From: Oscillospiraceae bacterium
GTDB taxonomy: Bacteria; Bacillota; Clostridia; Oscillospirales; Ruminococcaceae
Assembly (NCBI GenBank): GCA_015066115.1
Contig: SVOZ01000003.1
Location: 124,001-188,000, forward strand
Direction: 5' to 3'
Length of the DNA: 64,000 nt
A program made the position numbers and the translations under genes. The notes beneath the pieces were generated by a model, which did not search any database, was not told the origin of the DNA, and saw only the letters and a list, made by a program, of their open reading frames with translations. Shown one piece after another: positions 17,022 to 25,804 of the stretch. The number at the start of each line of letters is the position of its first letter. The stretch's first letter is position 1.

Positions 17022-18062
17022 ATGAGAAAGACAAGAGAAGTCAAAATTGGAAATAAAGTAATCGGCGGCGGTAATAAAATCCTTGTCCAGTCTATGCTCA
17101 ATGTCATTGCATCGGATGTTTCGGGCAATGTTGAGCAGGCTAAACGCTTAGAGGCGGCAGGCTGTGATATAATAAGGGTTTCTGTGCCGGATTTTGAGAG
17201 CGTGCGCCTTGTTGATGCTATAAAACAAAGCGTTTCAATTCCGCTTGTTGCCGATATTCATTTTGACTATAAAATTGCCCTCGAATGCGCCGCGGCAGGC
17301 ATTGATAAGATCAGAATTAACCCCGGAAACATCGGCGATGAAAGCAGGGTAAAGGCTGTCGCGCTCGCCTGTAGGGAGAAAAACATTCCTATAAGAATAG
17401 GGGTAAATTCAGGCTCTCTTGATAAGGAAATATTAAAGAAATACGGCGGTGTTACTGCCGCCGCACTTTGCGAAAGCGCTCTTTCGCAAGCAAAAATGCT
17501 TGAAAAATACGATTTTAATGATATTGTTATTTCAATAAAATCATCCGATGTGAGAAAAACCATTGAGGCTTACAGAACAGTTTCCTCACAGTGTGACTAT
17601 CCGCTTCACTTAGGCATAACCGAGGCAGGAAGCGAAAGAATGGGCCTTATAAAATCGGCTGTCGGCATCGGCTCGCTTCTTTGCGATGGTATCGGCGACA
17701 CAATAAGAGTTTCGCTAACCGATATTCCCGAAAAGGAGATAGCGGCTGGGCACGATATTTTAAGGGCGATAGGTCTTGAAAAGGGCGTGCAGATAGTTTC
17801 CTGCCCAACCTGCGGCAGAACAAAAATTGATCTCATCAAGATAGCCGCAGAGGTTGAGAATGCTCTTAAAGCTGTTAAAAAGGATATCAAAGTCGCCGTT
17901 ATGGGATGCGTTGTCAATGGACCCGGCGAAGCCTCGGATGCCGATATAGGCATCGCAGGCGGCGATAAATGCGCTGTTCTCTTTAAAAAAGGTGAGATAG
18001 TTTGTAAGATAGAGGAAAGTCAGATAGTAAGCACTCTGCTTTCCGAAATAGAAAAAATGTAA
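17022..18062 (+). CDS. ispG: 4-hydroxy-3-methylbut-2-en-1-yl diphosphate synthase
   Basis: A 346-residue [4Fe-4S] enzyme of the MEP pathway (GcpE), making HMBPP from MEcPP. The N-terminal TIM-barrel half has VQSMLNV and VADIHFDYKIAL. The iron-sulfur cysteines are in SCPTCGRTKIDL and GCVVNGPGE near the C-terminus, spaced as in the family. Twelve bases separate it from rseP. Length is normal for the short bacterial form. Confidence 0.97.
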   Translation: MRKTREVKIGNKVIGGGNKILVQSMLNVIASDVSGNVEQAKRLEAAGCDIIRVSVPDFESVRLVDAIKQSVSIPLVADIHFDYKIALECAAAGIDKIRINPGNIGDESRVKAVALACREKNIPIRIGVNSGSLDKEILKKYGGVTAAALCESALSQAKMLEKYDFNDIVISIKSSDVRKTIEAYRTVSSQCDYPLHLGITEAGSERMGLIKSAVGIGSLLCDGIGDTIRVSLTDIPEKEIAAGHDILRAIGLEKGVQIVSCPTCGRTKIDLIKIAAEVENALKAVKKDIKVAVMGCVVNGPGEASDADIGIAGGDKCAVLFKKGEIVCKIEESQIVSTLLSEIEKM

Positions 18063-18081
18063 GAACAGGATTTTGATAAGT

Positions 18082-21000
18082 ATGAAATTCAGGGATATGT
18101 TTGGGAATTATTTGCCGTCAGAGCTTGTTGACGCCTTTTCAAACTGTGAGATACAAAAGCTTTGCCTTGACGAGCCGCATGGTTCTGTCGGGGTTGAGTG
18201 TTTTTTTGCTTCTTTGCCTGATTTAAAAGATATTTCGGTGGCTGAAAAACTGCTTTCTGAGGCTCTTTCAAAGCGCATCCGCCTTGCTCCGCGTTTTGCG
18301 CCCGACGTTTTCGGCGCTGACTGTGTTACATATATTCTGGACGAGCTTAAATTCCGCGGAAAAACCGTAAACGGCTTCTTTAACGGCGTTTCTGCAACTG
18401 TAAAGGATAATAACTTAACACTTGCCCTGTCGCATGGCGGTAAGGAAATTTTAGAAAAAAACTATTGCGATACAGAAATTGCGAATATCGTCGAGGAGTG
18501 GTTTGCAAGGCATATAACCGTAAGCTTTGTCGAGGACATAGAGGCGTCTGAACCTAAAAAAGAAGAGTATGTAGAGCCGATAGTTTATCGCAATGCGCCC
18601 CCTGCGCCACCGCCGCCAAAACCCAAATATAGCGGCAACTATGACCTGCCTTACTGCATTGAAAAGCCTGAAATGATCATGGGCAAAACCTCTATAAAAA
18701 ACACCCCTCAACCCATTGCAGACCTAAGCCCTTTAACAGAGTATGCAACTGTGTGGGGAGATGTTTTCTATGTTGAGGGCAGAGAAATTAAAAACGGCGA
18801 AACAACCATTTACAATTTTTATATAAGCGACGGAACCGACTCTGTTGTGCTTGAGAGCTTTGTTAAAAAGGATAGTGAAAGCAAAATTCCCTCTATCCGC
18901 GAGGGTGACACTGTTATTGTTCAGGGCAAATATCAGTTTAATGAATATTCAAAATCCTTTGTTTTAAAGCCGAGCAAAATTCAAAAGGTTGAGAGGGTTA
19001 AAAAGCAGGATAATGCTCCCCAAAAGAGAGTGGAGCTGCATCTTCACACAAACCTTTCTGAGCAGGACGGCGTTTCTTCCCCTAAATCCCTTATAAAACA
19101 GGCTCACGACTGGGGCCATCGCGCCGTTGCCATAACCGACCACGGCGTTGTTCAGGCATTTCCCGAAGCCATGAACACCGTTGAGAGCATCTGGGAAAAG
19201 GATCCTGATTTTAAGGTTATCTACGGAATGGAAGGCTACCTCGTCGACGAGAAAATAGACTGCATTTTGGGAGATGCCGATGTTTCTCTTGACGATACTA
19301 TGATAGTTTTCGACCTTGAAACAACCGGAATAAACGCTGCCCATAACAGAATTATCGAAATCGGCGCAGTAAAGATTCGCGACGGGGGCGTTGCTGAAAC
19401 CTTTAATATTTTTGTAAACCCCGAAACCGAAATTCCCGAATATATAACCGAGCTTACAGGCATTACAAATGATATGGTAAAGGACGCACCCTGTGAAAAG
19501 GAAGCCCTTTTAAAATTCTATGAGTTCTGCGGCGATTGTAAAATGCTCATCGCTCATAACGCAACCTTTGACACAAGATTTGTAAAAGCGGCCGCAAAGC
19601 GCAATAATATGCCCTACGAGTTCACCGCAATTGACACCGTTCCCATTTTGAGAATTCTTTATCCCGAGCTTAAAAGCGTGCGTCTTGACAGGGTGTCAAA
19701 ATTTTTAAAGCTCCCCGAATTTAACCATCATAGAGCCTGCGATGATGCTAATGTGCTTGCAAACATCTATTTCTCGCTTGTCAATAAGGTGAAAAAGGAC
19801 TATTCCTATAATACAACAGGCGAGATTAAACAGAACTTTACAAAAATCGACCCCAAGAGAGTGCACCCAAATCACATTTCGGTGCTTGTCAAAAATTCGG
19901 TCGGCCTTAAAAATCTTTATAAGCTTGTTTCTATGGCTCATTTAAATTATTTCTTCCGCCGCCCGCTCATTCCCAAAAGTGAGCTTGTGGCACTGCGCGA
20001 GGGGCTTGTTTTAGGTTCCGCCTGCGTTGACGGCGAGCTTTATGAAGCAATTTTAGACGGAAAGGAATTTGATGAGCTTTGCAAAATTGCAAGCTTTTAT
20101 GATTACCTTGAAATAATGCCGCTTAAAAATAATGCCTTCCTTGTCCGCGATAATAAGGTCGATAGCGAGGAAATTATAAAGGAATTTAACCGAACAGTTG
20201 TAAAAATCGGAGAAGAGCTTAACATCCCCGTTGTTGCAACAGGCGATGTTCATTTTCTTTCGCAGGATCAGGCAATGTTCAGAAAGATAGTTCAGCCTGC
20301 CGAGGGAAAGGGCGAGGCAGAAGAGCAGGCTCCGCTGTACCTTAGAACAACCGAGGAAATGCTTTCGGAATTTGATTATCTCGGCGAGCAAAAGGCCTTT
20401 GAGATAGTCGTTACAAACACAAACCTTGTCGCTGATATGATAGAAAAGGATATCCGCCCCATTCCAAAGGGAACCTATCCGCCCTCTATCGAAGGCTCGG
20501 AAGATGACCTTATCAGAATAACCCACCAAAAAGCAAAAGAGGTTTACGGCGATCCTTTGCCCGAGCTTGTAAAGGCGCGGCTTGAGCGTGAGCTTGACTC
20601 GATTATTAAAAACGGCTTTGCTGTTCTATACATAATTGCACAAAAGCTTGTTTGGAAATCTGTCGAGGATGGCTATCAGGTAGGCTCGCGAGGCTCGGTC
20701 GGCTCGTCTTTCGTTGCCACAATGGCGGGAATTTCTGAGGTAAACCCCTTGGTGCCTCACTATATCTGCCCCAAGTGTAAGCACTTTGAGCCTTTTGAAA
20801 ATGGCGAGGTCGGCTCAGGCTTTGACCTGCCGCCTAAAAACTGCCCCGAGTGTAACACCCCGCTTAACCGCGACGGACATAACATCCCCTTTGAAACCTT
20901 CCTTGGCTTTAAAGGCGATAAATCCCCAGATATTGACCTAAACTTTGCAAGTGAATATCAGTCGCGCGCACATAGATACACCGAAGAGCTTTTCGGCAGA

Positions 21001-22362
21001 GAAAACGTTTTCAAAGCAGGAACCATCTCTGCCATAAAGGAAAAAATCGCCTTCGGCTATGTTAAAAAGTATCAGGAGGAGCATGAACTTAGATATTCTC
21101 CTGCCGAGATACAAAGGCTTACAACAGGCTGTACCGGCGTTAAGAAAACCACAGGTCAGCACCCGGGCGGAATGGTCGTTATCCCTAACGGCTATGAGGT
21201 TTATGACTTTACTCCCATTCAGCACCCTGCAAATAAGAGCGATTCAGAGGTTATAACAACCCATTTCGACTTCCATTCGCTCCACGATACCATTTTAAAG
21301 CTCGACTGTTTGGGACACGTTGTGCCGACTCACTATAAATATGTTGAGGACTTAACAGGCATTCCCGTAACGAGTGTTGACACCTGCGATGCGGGCGTTA
21401 TGAGCCTGTTTACAAGTCCGCAGGCGCTTGGCGTAACAGCAGACGATATATTCTTTGAAACAGGAAGCCTAAGCCTTCCCGAAATGGGAACAAACTTTGT
21501 AAAACAGATGCTTGTTGAGGCTCAGCCTAAAACCTTCTCCGACCTGCTTCAGATCTCAGGCCTCTCTCACGGAACTGACGTTTGGCTCAATAACGCACAG
21601 GAGCTTATTAAAAACGGCACCTGTACAATTTCCGAGGTTATCGGAACGCGTGACTCCATTATGACCTATCTTATTCAAAAGGGCGTTCCTAATGATATGG
21701 CCTTTAAAATAATGGAGATAACTCGAAAGGGAAAAGCCCCCAAGCTGCTGACTGATGAACATAAACAGGTTATGCGAGAAAATAATGTTCCCGAGTGGTA
21801 TATCGATTCCTGCCTTAAAATAAAATATATGTTCCCCAAGGCGCACGCCGCGGCTTATATCATAGCCGCTGTTCGCCTCGGCTGGTACAAGCTTTATAAG
21901 CCGACAGAGTATTACGCATCTTATCTCACTGTTCGCGGCGCCGATATTGATGTTGCTTCGGCAATCGGCGGCAAGCAAAAGGCAAGAGCGCGCATTATTG
22001 AGCTTAAGGAAATGGTGCGCAATAAAACCGCCGAGAAAAAGGATGAGGACACCCTCGATTTGCTGCTTGTTATAAACGAGGCGCTCTGCAGGGGAGTTAA
22101 GTTCCTGCCGGTTGACATTAAAAAATCCCACGCAACTGTTTACAGGGTAGAGGACGGCGCTATCAGACTGCCCTTTAACTGTATTGACGGCGTTGGAGAA
22201 ACGGCGGCCGATGCGCTGTTTACAAGCGTTCAGGATACGGAATTTTTCTCAATAGAGGATTTTGCTCAAAAAACCAAAACCTCAAAGGGAATAGTTGAAA
22301 CACTTGAAAAGATGGGCGCCTTCGGCTCAATGCCTAAATCAAATCAGATCTCATTTTTCTAA
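18082..22362 (+). CDS. polC: DNA polymerase III alpha subunit, PolC type (Gram-positive)
   Basis: About 1426 residues, the full PolC layout. N-terminal region, OB-fold (about 220-310), PHP domain beginning HLHTNL (about 318), an inserted DEDD proofreading exonuclease starting FDLETTG (about 409), then the polymerase core with GSRGSVGSSF (about 868), a Cys4 zinc site (CPKC...CPEC, about 895-925), the metal-binding PDIDLNF (about 948) and a C-terminal HhH region. This is the replicative polymerase of low-GC Gram-positives. ATG 18082 lies 11 bases after AACAGGA; TTG 18073 is too close. It ends the pyrH-to-polC gene chain. Confidence 0.97.
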   Translation: MKFRDMFGNYLPSELVDAFSNCEIQKLCLDEPHGSVGVECFFASLPDLKDISVAEKLLSEALSKRIRLAPRFAPDVFGADCVTYILDELKFRGKTVNGFFNGVSATVKDNNLTLALSHGGKEILEKNYCDTEIANIVEEWFARHITVSFVEDIEASEPKKEEYVEPIVYRNAPPAPPPPKPKYSGNYDLPYCIEKPEMIMGKTSIKNTPQPIADLSPLTEYATVWGDVFYVEGREIKNGETTIYNFYISDGTDSVVLESFVKKDSESKIPSIREGDTVIVQGKYQFNEYSKSFVLKPSKIQKVERVKKQDNAPQKRVELHLHTNLSEQDGVSSPKSLIKQAHDWGHRAVAITDHGVVQAFPEAMNTVESIWEKDPDFKVIYGMEGYLVDEKIDCILGDADVSLDDTMIVFDLETTGINAAHNRIIEIGAVKIRDGGVAETFNIFVNPETEIPEYITELTGITNDMVKDAPCEKEALLKFYEFCGDCKMLIAHNATFDTRFVKAAAKRNNMPYEFTAIDTVPILRILYPELKSVRLDRVSKFLKLPEFNHHRACDDANVLANIYFSLVNKVKKDYSYNTTGEIKQNFTKIDPKRVHPNHISVLVKNSVGLKNLYKLVSMAHLNYFFRRPLIPKSELVALREGLVLGSACVDGELYEAILDGKEFDELCKIASFYDYLEIMPLKNNAFLVRDNKVDSEEIIKEFNRTVVKIGEELNIPVVATGDVHFLSQDQAMFRKIVQPAEGKGEAEEQAPLYLRTTEEMLSEFDYLGEQKAFEIVVTNTNLVADMIEKDIRPIPKGTYPPSIEGSEDDLIRITHQKAKEVYGDPLPELVKARLERELDSIIKNGFAVLYIIAQKLVWKSVEDGYQVGSRGSVGSSFVATMAGISEVNPLVPHYICPKCKHFEPFENGEVGSGFDLPPKNCPECNTPLNRDGHNIPFETFLGFKGDKSPDIDLNFASEYQSRAHRYTEELFGRENVFKAGTISAIKEKIAFGYVKKYQEEHELRYSPAEIQRLTTGCTGVKKTTGQHPGGMVVIPNGYEVYDFTPIQHPANKSDSEVITTHFDFHSLHDTILKLDCLGHVVPTHYKYVEDLTGIPVTSVDTCDAGVMSLFTSPQALGVTADDIFFETGSLSLPEMGTNFVKQMLVEAQPKTFSDLLQISGLSHGTDVWLNNAQELIKNGTCTISEVIGTRDSIMTYLIQKGVPNDMAFKIMEITRKGKAPKLLTDEHKQVMRENNVPEWYIDSCLKIKYMFPKAHAAAYIIAAVRLGWYKLYKPTEYYASYLTVRGADIDVASAIGGKQKARARIIELKEMVRNKTAEKKDEDTLDLLLVINEALCRGVKFLPVDIKKSHATVYRVEDGAIRLPFNCIDGVGETAADALFTSVQDTEFFSIEDFAQKTKTSKGIVETLEKMGAFGSMPKSNQISFF

Positions 22363-22381
22363 AATAGAAAGGTTGTTTTTT

Positions 22382-22984
22382 ATGAAAAGTAATAATATCT
22401 GGGTAGTATCGCTTAAATTAATGCTTATGTCCTTTTTTGCAACTATCGTTTCGTTTATGCTAAACTGCCTTATCGTAACGATTGCATCGCAGAACTTTTT
22501 TGCAAGTGATGCGGTCGGAACAAGAATAATAATGCAGGTCGTAGGTATTTTGGTAGAGCTGATTTTTATTTACGGAGTTTTGTGGGAATGCGGACATAAT
22601 GACCAGATGAGAGTAAACCTCGGTCAGAAAAATTACAGTATGTTTCGCGGAGTGCTTATAGGCCTCATAACCGCAATTCCATATTACCTTATGGCAATTG
22701 CAATGATGCTTATGACTTTTGATGTTATCCCCGACATAACAGGCCTTATGCGTGTTCTCTCCTCGCAGTTTTGGGGAATTTACACCTTCCTGCTTCCCGT
22801 TGCAACAAGTGCAGGCGCGGTTGAAAACCCCGGCTTTGCTCAGTCTATCGCAACTCCTGCGCAGGCAATCGCCGCCGTCTTCGTACCCACATTTATTCCG
22901 CTTTTAAGCTATCTTCCTTATCTGATGGGCAGAAAGGGAATTGCCATCGGCGAAAGACTTATGTATTCTAAAAAGAAAAAATAA
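22382..22984 (+). CDS. Uncharacterised membrane protein
   Basis: A 200-residue protein with about four to five hydrophobic helices: two near the start (about 8-30 and 45-65), one or two around 85-112, one near 165-185, with a basic end (SKKKK). It is not a family I recognise. ATG 22382 follows AGAAAGG, 19 bases after the polC stop, so it is probably co-transcribed with polC. The strong start and clean codon use argue that it is real. Confidence 0.7.
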   Translation: MKSNNIWVVSLKLMLMSFFATIVSFMLNCLIVTIASQNFFASDAVGTRIIMQVVGILVELIFIYGVLWECGHNDQMRVNLGQKNYSMFRGVLIGLITAIPYYLMAIAMMLMTFDVIPDITGLMRVLSSQFWGIYTFLLPVATSAGAVENPGFAQSIATPAQAIAAVFVPTFIPLLSYLPYLMGRKGIAIGERLMYSKKKK

Positions 22985-23038
22985 GTAAAAGGGCAGCATT
23001 GCCGCTACTGTAAATGTCCTTTAAAATAGGGTGGAGCT

Positions 23039-23710
23039 ATGGTAACAATTAAGAACAACACAGAAAGAGATATAATAGCCTTTAATGATCACTTTTCTGT
23101 GGAAATTAAGGGCCGGCAGTATGCAGAGATACCCGACGACGTTTTAAACAAAGACTCGGTGTTTTATTTTAAGTATTCATCTTTTGAAGGGGTTAAAAGA
23201 AACGTTGTTAAAAAGCTTGGCAATGGGCTGAGGCTATTAAGGGATGCAGAAGTTGAAATTCAAAATTTATTTCCTTTAGTAACGGTTTTAGATCTTGATG
23301 GAATTACTAACTTCTCTCTCCAAGAGAAAATTATAAAATTAAGAAACTTTTTTAAAGGGATTATTCCGACTAAAACCGTTTATCTGCATAGAATACTCTG
23401 CAAAAAAGGTTATGATGAATTTGTGGATGATTGCTTGTTCTTAAATCGTTATGATAAAACAACCTTTTTAAAAATAATGCGAAACAGCAATATAGTTAAC
23501 TGCGTTACTATATTCGTTTTGCTTTGTGCGCTGATTTTTAGCTTTATAAAAAAGTACACGTTTTCAGATGGTATTGTGATATTTTTTCTGCTTTTTTTGC
23601 TTTCAATTATTGCATTTGCGATTAAAGAAATGTACTATACAAAAAAAGCAAAAAAGTGGAAAGTATTAGAGGACACAGGTGAGCGGCCAAGGGACGGTTC
23701 TGAGTCTTGA
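23039..23710 (+). CDS. Uncharacterised protein with two C-terminal membrane segments
   Basis: A 223-residue protein I do not recognise. About 150 soluble residues (starts MVTIKNNTERDIIAF) are followed by two hydrophobic helices (about 152-170 and 180-196) and a basic tail. GGGTGGAG precedes ATG 23039. The last residues (ERPRDGSES) are encoded by a copy of a short repeat motif (GACGGTTCTG, 23693-23702), so the natural C-terminus may have been replaced. The gene is AT-richer than polC upstream and lies at the start of the accessory stretch. Confidence 0.6.
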   Translation: MVTIKNNTERDIIAFNDHFSVEIKGRQYAEIPDDVLNKDSVFYFKYSSFEGVKRNVVKKLGNGLRLLRDAEVEIQNLFPLVTVLDLDGITNFSLQEKIIKLRNFFKGIIPTKTVYLHRILCKKGYDEFVDDCLFLNRYDKTTFLKIMRNSNIVNCVTIFVLLCALIFSFIKKYTFSDGIVIFFLLFLLSIIAFAIKEMYYTKKAKKWKVLEDTGERPRDGSES

Positions 23711-23767
23711 CACCTAAATAACCCCAAAGCCACATAACAGCGGTCGGTTTTACCGACCGCTGTTTTT
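23693..23767. repeat. REP-like motif plus terminator module, copy 1
   Basis: GACGGTTCTG (23693-23702) is followed 44 bases from its start by ACAGCGG of the terminator stem. The same motif and the same arrangement (43 bases) occur at 27993-28066. The two copies are direct repeats bracketing 23.7-28.1 kb. Confidence 0.5.
23737..23767 (+). terminator. Intrinsic terminator
   Basis: ACAGCGGTCGGT pairs perfectly with ACCGACCGCTGT around a TTT loop, followed by five T. It ends the transcript of the uncharacterised gene upstream. Confidence 0.9.
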
Positions 23768-23788
23768 GTATGATGAAAGCTTTTTATA

Positions 23789-23844
23789 GGCTCCCTCTGA
23801 CGAGGGAGCTGTCATTTTGTAAAAATGACTGAGGGAGAGACTGC
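23789..23844. repeat. Folded interspersed repeat (CTCCCTC/GAGGGAG family)
   Basis: GCTCCCTC pairs with GAGGGAGC (23790-23797 with 23802-23809), then GTCATTTT pairs with AAAATGAC (23811-23818 with 23822-23829), then a second GAGGGAG (23831-23837) that could compete for CTCCCTC. From memory, very similar elements recur between genes of gut Clostridia. I see only this copy in the window. Confidence 0.6.
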
Positions 23845-23862
23845 TTAAATCGCTTACGTAAA

Positions 23863-23891
23863 TTGACAACAATTTCAAAAATGAGTATAAT
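23863..23891 (+). promoter_or_regulatory. Consensus sigma-A promoter for the HAD gene
   Basis: Perfect TTGACA (23863-23868) and TATAAT (23886-23891) with a 17-base spacer, 30 bases before the start codon. Confidence 0.9.
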
Positions 23892-23921
23892 TGTAATGAA
23901 AAATTAAAAAGGAAAGAAAAA

Positions 23922-24635
23922 ATGAATATTACAACTGTTTTGTTTGACCTTGACGGAACTCTGCTTCCAATGGATTTTGACACATTTGTCGGCGCTTATT
24001 TTAAAGGCATAGCCGCCAAGCTTGCGCCTTATGGCTACGAGCCTAAAAAACTTATTCAAACTATATGGCAGGGAACAGAGGTAATGATAAAAAATAACGG
24101 CGAAAAAACCAATGAAGAGGCGTTTTGGGAGTTTTTCTGCTCGGTCTACGGCCAAGAGGCCAGAAAAGATGAGCCTAAGTTTGAAGAGTTTTATAAAACC
24201 GAGTTTCAAAATGTAAAGTCGGTTTGCGGATTTGATGAAAACGCCAAAAAGGTCATTAGGCTGCTTAAAGAAAAGGGAGCGCGCGTTGCTCTTGCAACTA
24301 ACCCCATTTTCCCAAGTATTGCAACCGAGAGCCGAATCCGCTGGGCAGGACTTGAGCCTGAGGATTTTGAAATTTACACTACATATGAAAATATCGGCTA
24401 TAGCAATCCTAACCCCGAATACTACCTTGAGATTACAAGAAAGCTCGGCGTAAAGCCTGAGGAGTGCCTTATGGTCGGAAACGATGTCGCCGACGATATG
24501 GTTGCCGCCCTGCTCGGAATGAAGGTTTTCCTTTTAACCGACAATCTTATTAACAAAACCGGCACAGACATCTCAATTTATCCAAATGGCAACTTTGATA
24601 AACTGATCGAATATATTGACAATTTGTTTATCTAA
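23922..24635 (+). CDS. HAD-family hydrolase
   Basis: A 237-residue haloacid-dehalogenase-type phosphatase. Motif I (FDLDGT, Asp nucleophile at residue 9) and motif II (ALATNP) are present, with a helical cap between. Motif IV appears as MVGNDVADDM. The motif III region reads YSNPNPEYY, where related proteins have KPNP, so the usual catalytic Lys is Asn here. The substrate is unknown. It has a consensus promoter and its own terminator, so it is monocistronic. AAAGGAAAG precedes ATG 23922. Confidence 0.85.
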   Translation: MNITTVLFDLDGTLLPMDFDTFVGAYFKGIAAKLAPYGYEPKKLIQTIWQGTEVMIKNNGEKTNEEAFWEFFCSVYGQEARKDEPKFEEFYKTEFQNVKSVCGFDENAKKVIRLLKEKGARVALATNPIFPSIATESRIRWAGLEPEDFEIYTTYENIGYSNPNPEYYLEITRKLGVKPEECLMVGNDVADDMVAALLGMKVFLLTDNLINKTGTDISIYPNGNFDKLIEYIDNLFI

Positions 24636-24655
24636 ACCTCAAAAAACCGCGACAT

Positions 24656-24689
24656 AAAGCCACTCTACTCACAGTAGAGTGGCTTTTTT
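24656..24689 (+). terminator. Intrinsic terminator after the HAD gene
   Basis: AAAGCCACTCTACT pairs perfectly with AGTAGAGTGGCTTT around a 3-base loop, running into T. Confidence 0.9.
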
Positions 24690-24703
24690 GATCAGTATAC
24701 TTA

Positions 24704-24764
24704 GAAAACGTAGAGTAGGTTGTGTCGGTGTTTAAACTGTAATAAAATAGGAGCATACGTTTTC
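24704..24764 (+). promoter_or_regulatory. Promoter for degV flanked by a 9-bp inverted repeat
   Basis: TTGTGT (24720-24725) and TAAAAT (24743-24748), 17 bases apart. GAAAACGTA (24704-24712) upstream and its exact complement TACGTTTTC (24756-24764) downstream bracket the promoter, 52 bases centre to centre. Confidence 0.5.
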
Positions 24765-24789
24765 AAAATCAAAAGAAAGGAATCTACTT

Positions 24790-25623
24790 ATGAATACTAA
24801 AATAGTTGCTGACTCATCGGCTGATATGATCGCTCTTTCAGGTGTACCGTTTGAGGCGGCTCCCTTAAAAATTATAACCGCCGATAAAGAATATGTAGAT
24901 AACGCTCAGCTCGATGTTTACGATATGGTTAAAACGCTTCAGAGCTACAAAGGAAGATCTTCCACCTCTTGCCCTAATCAGAGCGATTGGCTTTCTGCAT
25001 TCGGCGATGCTGAAAGAGTTTTTTGCGTTACAATAACAGGAACCCTTTCGGGAAGCTATAATTCTGCCCTGCTTGCAAAAGAGATATACGAGGAAAAACA
25101 TCCTGACAGACGTGTATTTGTGCTAAATTCGCTTACGGCAGGCCCCGAAATAAGCCTTATTATTGATAAGCTCAGAGAGCTTGTTTTGGATCAAAAGGAT
25201 TTTGACGATATCTGCAACGAGATAACAAATTATAGCCGCGAAACGGGCCTTCTCTTTATGCTTGAGTCAATGAAAAACCTCGCCAATAACGGCAGAGTAA
25301 GCCCCATTGTTGCAAAAATGGCAGGACTTCTCGGTATCCGAGTTGTTGGAAAGGCCAGCGACAAAGGCGATCTTGAGCCTTTAAATAAGTGCCGCGGCGA
25401 AGCAAAGGCTCTTGACACCATTGTCGAGTACCTAAAAGCCTTGGGACTTAAAAACGGCAAGGTAAAAATCGCTCATTGCTTTAATGAAAATGCCGCAAAA
25501 TCGCTTAAAGAGCTTATCCTTAAAAGGTTTGAAAAGGTGCAGGTCGAGATTGATAAATGCCGAGGTCTTTGCAGTTTCTATGCCGAAAAAGGCGGCCTGC
25601 TCGTTGGCTTTGAAAAAACATAA
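24790..25623 (+). CDS. DegV-family fatty acid-binding protein
   Basis: A 277-residue DegV protein. The N-terminus (KIVADSSADM) and the SSTSCPNQSDW segment with the lipid-binding Ser/Thr pair are typical, and TGTLSGSYNSA is the second conserved loop. DegV/FakB proteins bind a fatty acid and present it to FakA kinase; no fakA is seen nearby, so this may be an orphan paralogue. AAAGGAA precedes ATG 24790. It has its own promoter and terminator. Confidence 0.93.
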   Translation: MNTKIVADSSADMIALSGVPFEAAPLKIITADKEYVDNAQLDVYDMVKTLQSYKGRSSTSCPNQSDWLSAFGDAERVFCVTITGTLSGSYNSALLAKEIYEEKHPDRRVFVLNSLTAGPEISLIIDKLRELVLDQKDFDDICNEITNYSRETGLLFMLESMKNLANNGRVSPIVAKMAGLLGIRVVGKASDKGDLEPLNKCRGEAKALDTIVEYLKALGLKNGKVKIAHCFNENAAKSLKELILKRFEKVQVEIDKCRGLCSFYAEKGGLLVGFEKT

Positions 25624-25632
25624 AAATATCTA

Positions 25633-25662
25633 AGCGGTCGAATTTTTCGACCGCTGTTTTTT
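25633..25662 (+). terminator. Intrinsic terminator after degV
   Basis: AGCGGTCGAA pairs with TTCGACCGCT around TTT, then GTTTTTT. Confidence 0.9.
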
Positions 25663-25804
25663 ACGTTGTTTAGTTTAATTTGTGATAAATAAGATTTAAA
25701 ATGGGATAAATGAAAATTATTGAAATAATTTAGGCGATATAGTATACTGATTTTATAAGAGGTAATTTTGTCGTTTTAGCCGGATGAAATTAGAGGTGAG
25801 ATTA

